A stretch of DNA of 64,000 nt from Geobacter sp. SVR (GTDB lineage Bacteria; Desulfobacterota; Desulfuromonadia; Geobacterales; Pseudopelobacteraceae), in NCBI RefSeq assembly GCF_016865365.1, contig NZ_AP024469.1, positions 735,001-799,000 on the forward strand, read 5' to 3'. Position numbers and translations under genes: made by a program. Shown here piece after piece: positions 58,475-64,000 of this stretch. The notes under the pieces were generated by a model, which saw only the letters and a list, made by a program, of their open reading frames with translations, did not search any database and was not told the DNA's origin. Numbering within the stretch: position 1 is the first letter of the stretch; the number at the start of each line of letters is the position of its first letter.

Positions 58475-58550
58475 TGCTGACCCCCTTGTATATTTTCGCC
58501 GGCCGCGACCGTCTTTGTCCTGACACGGCGAGGTATGATCAATTCTGATA

Positions 58551-60635
58551 TTACTGGCCGTCCGCCAGATATCCCACCCGGACCGCGCCCCAGTGCTGCC
58601 CGCCGATTACGATCGGCGTGGACATGTCGTTCATGACTTCACCGGTATCGCGCAGGTAGGTCTGCAGAAGAAACGAATCCTGATTGGTGGCGGCGCGCAA
58701 TCCTGTCTTGTCGTTGAAGATGCGCTTGGTGCGGTTGCCGTCCTTGTCCTTCATCATGTCGCCGGTCAGGGGCTGGGTATAGCGCAGGTTGTGCGACGGA
58801 TTGTACCCCGAGCGATCCACGCAGATCGCATAGAACATGCGCTTGTTCTTGGTGACGATTTCCTCCTGGATCGGAGAGACGATCTCGTCGAACAGCCGGT
58901 CGAAGCGGGTGGAAAATTTGGGAGGAAACGTATTCGGAATGGGGGTGTACTCGGTCGAGAAGAGCGCTTCCCTGCTGATCCGACCATCGGCAAGAACGCG
59001 CTCGAGAACGGCTGTCACGCGATCGCGCAACTCGACTGCATGTCCCTTGATCGAATCGTGTTCGTTGCCGACATTGAATCGCCCGACGGTGTTGTAGATC
59101 TTTTCGGCAGTCTTGGTCAACTGGCCGAAGGTTGCACTGGCGTTTTCCATGTGGAGTTCGATCTCGTTGGCAGTCTCGGAGACCTGATGGATCTTGGTGG
59201 ATATGTCCAGGGTGGTGTTGCTCTGTTCTTCGGTGGCTACGGCAATGGTGTTGATCATCCCGGCCGATTCCGACGCCAGGTTGAGGATCGTGGCGATCTG
59301 TTCGCTGGCTCTTCCGGAGTTGACGATGCCGTGCTCCACCCGTTCCCGTTCCTCGCTTATGGAACTCATGGCTTCCCGGATATCGTTCTGGATGGTCTTG
59401 ATGATCGATGATATCTGCTGGGTGGAAGCCGAGGTCTTGCCGGAGAGGTTTTTTACCTCGTCGGCCACCACGGCAAATCCCCGGCCGGCTTCTCCCGCCC
59501 GCGCCGCTTCGATGGCCGCATTCAGGGCCAGCAGGTTGGTCTGGTCGGCAACGTCCTCGATCATGCCGACAATCTCTCCGATCTGCCCCGATGACTTCTC
59601 CAGCCTGCTCATCACCCCCAGCGTTTTTTGAACCCCGATCCGGATCTGGTCGATGCTGTCAGCGGTTTCACCGACGACCGTGCGCCCCTCAACCGCCGAT
59701 TCATCGACCTGTCGTGACAGGGACGATGCCTTGGCTGTGGTTGCCGCAACATCGTTCAGCGTAGCCGACATCTCCTCACTGGCAACGGCCACTGAAGCCG
59801 ACAGTTCCTTCTGCTCGAAGACCGTGGCGGCCAAGCGTTCAATGCCTGACATGGTGCGGCAGGAGGTGATGGCAACATGGCCGGCCTGGACATACAACTC
59901 GGAGATGATATCCCTGAGTTTCGCCACCAGCTTGTTGACCTCTTCGGTGAGCGTCCCGATTTCGTCGGAAGAGGTCACTGGAAGCTGCATCGTCAAGTCC
60001 CCTTCACCCCGCGACAGCACTGTAATGTTTTCCGAGACGTTGACGATGTTTTTGATGATGGTAAGCCTGAAAAACAGGTACATGGTGCCGACGATCAGCA
60101 CGAAACAGGCGGCACCCACGGCGCACAGCAGGATCGCCAGATGCTTGGCTCCCGTATACCCCTCTTCCAGCGAGGTGGTCAGCATGATGGCGCCGGTGGG
60201 GCCTTTTTCGGGGTGGCATGGCATGCAGCGCTGCTCGTTCGGCAGCGGAATGACGGTGGTGAGGGTGTGGATGCCGTTGGCAGTGCCTTTGACGTCGATG
60301 GTCTTGCCGCTCTTGAACGATTCGAGCACCAGCGGGTCAGCAGGAGCCTGCCCGCCGGCTGGTTTGCCCTCCTTACCGAAAATTTTCAGTTCAAGCACGA
60401 TCTTCTTGTGCTTCAGCTGTTCGACATAGGGGCCAATGGCGCTGGTCTCATTTTTCATCATGAGATCTTCGACCGATTGCCGGATGGCGGAGGCCAGGGC
60501 CTTGGAAGACATTTCGTACTGCCGGATGGTCGATTTCAGTCCGAGCCAGAGCGAAGAGATGCCCATCACGCTGAATCCCAGAAACAAGGTAATGCCTATG
60601 ATGCAGAACACCTTCAGCGCCAGTTTCATCTTCAC
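58551..60635 (-). CDS. Methyl-accepting chemotaxis protein with periplasmic c-heme motif and C-terminal sensory extension
   Basis: The 694-residue receptor has a membrane segment (about 10-32), a periplasmic domain (about 33-165) containing one CMPCH heme c site at residues 137-141, and a second membrane segment (about 166-190). HAMP and the MCP signalling domain follow (tip [19 protein letters not shown]). About 150 further residues after the MCP domain contain a globular region with [17 protein letters not shown] and [13 protein letters not shown]. Heme-bearing chemoreceptor sensor domains are known from Geobacter sulfurreducens. The C-terminal region is a conserved extension found in some other MCPs, so this receptor may have two inputs, periplasmic redox or gas by heme and a cytoplasmic signal. 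Hemerythrin follows. Confidence 0.93.
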   Translation of the reverse strand: MKMKLALKVFCIIGITLFLGFSVMGISSLWLGLKSTIRQYEMSSKALASAIRQSVEDLMMKNETSAIGPYVEQLKHKKIVLELKIFGKEGKPAGGQAPADPLVLESFKSGKTIDVKGTANGIHTLTTVIPLPNEQRCMPCHPEKGPTGAIMLTTSLEEGYTGAKHLAILLCAVGAACFVLIVGTMYLFFRLTIIKNIVNVSENITVLSRGEGDLTMQLPVTSSDEIGTLTEEVNKLVAKLRDIISELYVQAGHVAITSCRTMSGIERLAATVFEQKELSASVAVASEEMSATLNDVAATTAKASSLSRQVDESAVEGRTVVGETADSIDQIRIGVQKTLGVMSRLEKSSGQIGEIVGMIEDVADQTNLLALNAAIEAARAGEAGRGFAVVADEVKNLSGKTSASTQQISSIIKTIQNDIREAMSSISEERERVEHGIVNSGRASEQIATILNLASESAGMINTIAVATEEQSNTTLDISTKIHQVSETANEIELHMENASATFGQLTKTAEKIYNTVGRFNVGNEHDSIKGHAVELRDRVTAVLERVLADGRISREALFSTEYTPIPNTFPPKFSTRFDRLFDEIVSPIQEEIVTKNKRMFYAICVDRSGYNPSHNLRYTQPLTGDMMKDKDGNRTKRIFNDKTGLRAATNQDSFLLQTYLRDTGEVMNDMSTPIVIGGQHWGAVRVGYLADGQ

Positions 60636-60840
60636 GATGGTACCTCTCTCATAAGGAAAGTATGGGGAGCAATCCGGAGGGGCAACAAAATTTTTAATTA
60701 GATATCACATCCATGAAAATTATAAAACGTTTTTGTGAATGATTTCATGGTCCCTGATGTTGCCATGTGCGGTCTGGTGGGGACGCCCCTGGCACTATCG
60801 CCACAGGCGCCGGGATCGGCGGGGGTATGGCAGGTTTCAA

Positions 60841-61196
60841 TCAGTCGATGTTTCTTCGGAATTGGGCATACAGCGCCGGTATCAGTGCAAACAGCCTGAG
60901 GAAGGCGAATGAGGCGAGGACGCGCGGCGTGGCGATCCCGGAAAAGGAGTCAACTGTAGCCAGGCTGGCGCCGGCATCGACGAACACGAAGCCTCCGGGG
61001 ATGATGCCGAACAAGGTACCTGTCATGAAAGTCCGCAGCGGCAGCCGGGTCAGGCTGGCGGCCAGGTTGATCAGGAGAGAGGGGAACAGCGGCACCAGCC
61101 GCAGAAATAACAGTAACTGATTCCGCGGAGCTCCAACTCGCGATTGAGTCCCTCCAGCCGCTGCCCATATCTGGACAGCATCCCGTGTATCATGAT
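60841..61196 (-). pseudogene. Decayed TVP38/TMEM64-family membrane protein gene
   Basis: The C-terminal part (FLRLVPLFPSLLINLAASLT, then FMTGTLFGIIPGGFVFVDAG) is clear TVP38/TMEM64 sequence. Just upstream the expected residues YGQRLEGLNRELELRG are in a different frame, and a single missing base near 61120-61124 explains the shift. The N-terminal half of the family, including the first membrane segments, is absent: the remnant begins next to the stop of the flavoprotein gene. No ribosome binding site is seen. It is a truncated, frameshifted remnant. Confidence 0.8.
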
Positions 61197-61202
61197 GGGC
61201 AG

Positions 61203-62726
61203 CTACCGGCGCTGCCATTGCAGCCATGTTCTCAGCAGCCTTCTGGGGAACGGTGTCAGGCGGGTACGGTTATAGGCGTCAGCCAACTTTTTGATGGCCT
61301 CGGCCTGGGTCGGATAAGGGTGGATTGTTGCGGCTATGGACCGCAGGCCCAGGCCGTTGGCGATGGCCAGGGAGAACTCGTTGATCATCTCGCCGGCATG
61401 CCGTGCAACGATGGTGGCGCCCAGAATCCTGTCGGTACCCCTGCGAAGGTGCACCCGTGCAAAACCTCCGGTTTCGCCGTCCAGCACAGCCCGGTCCACC
61501 TCGGTCAACGGCACGGTCAGGGTGGCGATCTCAAGGCCTTTTTTGTTCGCATCCCATTCATACATTCCGACATGGGCGATTTCCGGATCGGTGAAGGTAC
61601 ACCAGGGGATGGTCAGATCCGAGGTCTTCTGTCTGCCCCTGAACAGCGCGTTGGCAATCACGATGCGCGCCAGGGCGTCGGCGGTGTGGGTGAATTTGAA
61701 AGGAAAGCAGATGTCGCCGGCAGCGAATACGTTCGAGTTGGAGGTCATCAGGGTTTCGCTGACCGTGACCCCCCGCTTGTCGTAGGCAATGCCCGCCGAT
61801 TCCAGGTCGAGCCCTTCCACATTTGGACGGCGTCCTGCGCCGACCAGGATCGCATCCACTGCCGTTTCCAGCCAGTGGCCATCTCTCCGAAAGGAGAGCA
61901 CCCGCTCGTGGCCATGCCGTTCCACCCGCTCGATCGTGGCCCCGGTTTGCAGGTCAATCCCTTCGGCAATCAGGGTGTCATGCAGAATCCGTGCGGCATC
62001 GGGGTCCTCGCGCTCCAGGATCTGATGCCCGTGCTCCAACAGGGTGACCCGGCTGCCGAAACGGGCAAATGCCTGCGCCATTTCACAGCCGAGCGGGCCG
62101 GCGCCGATTACCGCCAGCCGTGCCGGCAGCTCGGTCAGCGAAAAGATGCTCTCATTGGTGAAATAGCCGGCTTCGGCCAAGCCGGGGATCGGTGGGGCAG
62201 CGGCCCGGGCGCCAGTGCAGATGGCTGCCTTTCTGAAAAGGAGGCTTTTTCCGTCCACCTCTACACAATCGGGGCCGGTAAAGCGTCCTTCGCCGATATA
62301 AACATCCACCCCCAGTTCGTCCCGGAACCGTGCAGCCGAGTCATGTCGGCTGATATCTGCCCGCAGGCGGCGCATGCGCTGCATGACCGCCGGGAAGTCG
62401 ATCGCTGCTTCTTCGTTGCCGACAATCCCGAAACCTGCACCGGAACGGGCATCCCACAACGCCCTGGCAGCGCGGATGAGCGCCTTGGAGGGAACGCAGC
62501 CAACATTGAGACAGTCGCCCCCCATCAGGTGTTTCTCGATCAGGGCCACTCGGGCCCCCAGGCCGGCGGCCCCGGCGGCGCAGACCAATCCGGCGGTGCC
62601 GGCGCCGATCACCACCAGATTGTAGCGCCCGGCCGGCTGCGGATTGACCCAGTCGGGCGGATGGACGTTCCGGGCCAGTTCTCTGTTTTCGGCGGAATCG
62701 GGGAGGACGGTGACCGGTTTGGTCAT
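61203..62726 (-). CDS. FAD-dependent pyridine nucleotide-disulfide oxidoreductase, mercuric-reductase-like
   Basis: The 507-residue flavoprotein has the FAD motif VVIGAGTAGLVCAAGAA near residue 40, the redox disulfide in GGDCLNVGCVPSK near residue 75, an NAD(P)-binding AVIGAGPLGCEMAQAF near residue 210, and a C-terminal dimerisation domain with the active-site His in IHPYPTQAEA. It lacks the N-terminal heavy-metal domain and the C-terminal Cys pair of true MerA, so Hg(II) reduction is doubtful. Genes of this kind are often fused to or paired with TVP38/TMEM64 proteins, and here the partner is the decayed gene downstream. The start at 62726 overlaps the msrB stop by 4 bases. Confidence 0.9.
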   Translation of the reverse strand: MTKPVTVLPDSAENRELARNVHPPDWVNPQPAGRYNLVVIGAGTAGLVCAAGAAGLGARVALIEKHLMGGDCLNVGCVPSKALIRAARALWDARSGAGFGIVGNEEAAIDFPAVMQRMRRLRADISRHDSAARFRDELGVDVYIGEGRFTGPDCVEVDGKSLLFRKAAICTGARAAAPPIPGLAEAGYFTNESIFSLTELPARLAVIGAGPLGCEMAQAFARFGSRVTLLEHGHQILEREDPDAARILHDTLIAEGIDLQTGATIERVERHGHERVLSFRRDGHWLETAVDAILVGAGRRPNVEGLDLESAGIAYDKRGVTVSETLMTSNSNVFAAGDICFPFKFTHTADALARIVIANALFRGRQKTSDLTIPWCTFTDPEIAHVGMYEWDANKKGLEIATLTVPLTEVDRAVLDGETGGFARVHLRRGTDRILGATIVARHAGEMINEFSLAIANGLGLRSIAATIHPYPTQAEAIKKLADAYNRTRLTPFPRRLLRTWLQWQRR

Positions 62727-63277
62727 GGAGACGTGATGAACGTCATGGCGGCCGAATTCATGCAGTAGCGCAGTCCGGTCGGCTTGGGACCATCCTCGAA
62801 GACGTGTCCCAGGTGCGCGTCGCAACGGCTGCAGACCACCTCGGTACGCTTCATGAACAGGCTGTTGTCGGGGCGTGTAGTGACGTTCTCCGGAGCGATC
62901 GGCTGCCAGAAACTGGGCCAGCCGGTGCCGGACTCGTATTTGTGTTCCGAGCTGTACAGGTCGTTGCCGCAGCAGACGCATCGGTAGATGCCTTTTTCGT
63001 GGTTGTTCCAGGTGGCGCCGCTATAGGCGGGCTCGGTCCCCTTTTCCCGGGTCACGTGATACTGCTCGGGCGTCAGCTGCTGGCGCCATTCCGCCTCGCT
63101 CTTGATCACTCTCTCGCTCATGACGTATCCTTTCGCGGCAGCCGAATACAATCTGATGGAGGCAGGCTGCTTGCCGGCCGCGCTGTGATCACCAGCCGGT
63201 GTTGTGGCCTGTCCGTCACAGGCTGCGAAAAATGCCGTGCCTATCAGCAGGACAACTGCTCGAAATATGGCTTTCAT
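62723..63277 (-). CDS. msrB: Peptide methionine-R-sulfoxide reductase, lipoprotein
   Basis: The 184-residue precursor has a lipoprotein signal (FFAAC, Cys20) and an MsrB domain with the two zinc Cys pairs, CVCC and CSRC, plus the catalytic Cys in RYCMNSAAM near the C-terminus. It repairs oxidised Met residues and, given the lipobox, works on envelope proteins. A strong ribosome binding site (aggagg) precedes the ATG at 63277. It overlaps the flavoprotein gene by 4 bases, which might supply reducing power, though that is only a suggestion. Confidence 0.93.
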   Translation of the reverse strand: MKAIFRAVVLLIGTAFFAACDGQATTPAGDHSAAGKQPASIRLYSAAAKGYVMSERVIKSEAEWRQQLTPEQYHVTREKGTEPAYSGATWNNHEKGIYRCVCCGNDLYSSEHKYESGTGWPSFWQPIAPENVTTRPDNSLFMKRTEVVCSRCDAHLGHVFEDGPKPTGLRYCMNSAAMTFITSP

Positions 63278-63296
63278 GGAGACCTCCTCGTGCCAG

Positions 63297-64000
63297 TCAG
63301 GCGGACAGGGTGCTTCTGCCGGGAGGAATGCGGTCTTCGCAGGGTACTTTGGTCTGGCACAGGCCGCAGCCGGCAGCGCTAACGCCGTAGGTTCCGGCAA
63401 CGGCTTCCGTGACAGTGTCGTAGACGTAGGCGCGGCACAGCCGCTTGTCGTGCCCCTGGCTGGACAGGGCCTTCACCGGACAGCGCCCGATGCAGGCGCC
63501 GCAGGTTCCTTCCCGGTAAAACAGGCAGTTGGCGCGCCGGTCGGCATAGGTCTGCAGGGAGGGCTGCAGCCCAAGATCGGTGATGACGCTTCCCAGGCGG
63601 TGGGCGATTCCCACCGGGGTGATCAGGGCATCGTTCAGGCTGAAGGTGCCCAGCCCGGCGGCATAGGCGGCATGGCGTTCCGACCAGGTGGAAGCCACCC
63701 CTGCCGGCGAATCGCCCACCTCCCGCCAAGCCGGCATCAGTTGCGGGGGGGCAGCGCGATGTCCCTTCAGTTCCAGCCAAGCGGTGATGTGCCTGCGCAG
63801 GGCGACATTGACCTGCTCACCGAAAAATCTGGTAAGAGCCCATTGCCGGGAAGGAAATGTGGATTGTTGGCGGTTGCTGGCGCGTGTGGAAGCGGTGATC
63901 GGCAACACCCAGCAGATGACGGTGGCCGGTTGCCAGGGGGCCTCCGGAAAGGAAGCGGCGACCAGTTCGGCCGGGGTGAGGTGAAACTGCCCGATCACGG
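63297..64000 (-). CDS. QueG-like 4Fe-4S protein, 5' end beyond the window
   Basis: About 233 residues are visible and the reading frame runs off the edge, so the N-terminus is probably missing. The C-terminal half has two [4Fe-4S]-type Cys sets: CLFYREGTCGACIGRCPVKA and the later CGLCQTKVPCEDRIP. This double-cluster region resembles epoxyqueuosine reductase (QueG) and its relatives. The HAAYAAGLGTFSLNDALITPVG stretch also matches the QueG family. True QueG proteins are longer and carry HEAT repeats, so this may be a QueG-like paralog. It lies 19 bases before the msrB start. Confidence 0.75.
   Translation of the reverse strand, partial: VIGQFHLTPAELVAASFPEAPWQPATVICWVLPITASTRASNRQQSTFPSRQWALTRFFGEQVNVALRRHITAWLELKGHRAAPPQLMPAWREVGDSPAGVASTWSERHAAYAAGLGTFSLNDALITPVGIAHRLGSVITDLGLQPSLQTYADRRANCLFYREGTCGACIGRCPVKALSSQGHDKRLCRAYVYDTVTEAVAGTYGVSAAGCGLCQTKVPCEDRIPPGRSTLSA

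Noticed and set aside
62727-62981. An 85-codon N-terminal extension of the mercuric-reductase-like gene
   Set aside because: It overlaps the msrB coding region in another frame, is Arg-rich and has no heavy-metal domain; the ATG at 62726 overlapping the msrB stop is the natural start.

Overview
The window looks like a chromosomal segment of a Geobacter-type deltaproteobacterium (Geobacterales, near Geobacter, Trichlorobacter or Pelobacter propionicus). This rests on the gene content and order: a triple-fused nuoBCD gene, a murA-hisG-hisD-hisC-hisB block with short-form HisG, a chemoreceptor with a periplasmic c-type heme motif, a small c-type cytochrome, a bacteriohemerythrin, and a long lipid A/LPS core cluster. 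The DNA is moderately GC-rich and gene-dense. No taxonomic search could be run, so the genus is an inference.

Layout. Positions 1-2118 hold the 3' part of a 23S rRNA gene, a 5S rRNA gene and a strong terminator. Positions 2479-7069 hold a small XRE-type regulator divergent from a signalling operon (Cache-HAMP chemoreceptor, single-domain receiver, CheC-like phosphatase, PAS-PAS-GGDEF diguanylate cyclase). Positions 7190-10085 carry nuoA and nuoBCD with no other Complex I subunits beside them. Positions 10421-15379 carry murA and four his genes, closed by a bidirectional terminator shared with a convergent cpoB-like gene. A proton-pumping pyrophosphatase follows (16537-18579). On the minus strand come a ferritin-like protein with a monoheme cytochrome, and tcdA.

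Positions 20617-57853 are almost entirely minus-strand envelope genes. Read in the direction of transcription, the order is: rne-like; lysS; lolC, lolD; bamA, ompH; lpxD, fabZ, lpxA; gnnA, gnnB; lpxB, msbA, a late acyltransferase, a PAP2 phosphatase, kdtA, lpxK, a Trm112-like gene, waaF; a UDP-sugar dehydrogenase and epimerase; several LPS glycosyltransferases; a four-gene cassette (AMP ligase, acyl carrier protein, MBOAT, SGNH protein); waaC; a DUF4254 gene; and a heptosyltransferase gene split by an IS200/IS605-like insertion. Together these make lipid A (probably with 2,3-diaminoglucose units), add Kdo, heptose and uronic-acid-containing core, probably O-acylate the glycan, flip it with MsbA, and assemble outer-membrane proteins and lipoproteins.

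The last part (58067-64000) holds a bacteriohemerythrin, a heme-c chemoreceptor, a decayed TVP38/TMEM64 gene, a mercuric-reductase-like flavoprotein, a lipoprotein MsrB and the 3' part of a QueG-like iron-sulfur protein. The observations most worth following up are the Dlt-like acylation cassette, a family of hairpins built from 6-7 nt degenerate repeats at four operon boundaries, the terminator-like hairpin covering the lpxB ribosome binding site, the orphan nuoA-nuoBCD pair, and the two decayed genes.
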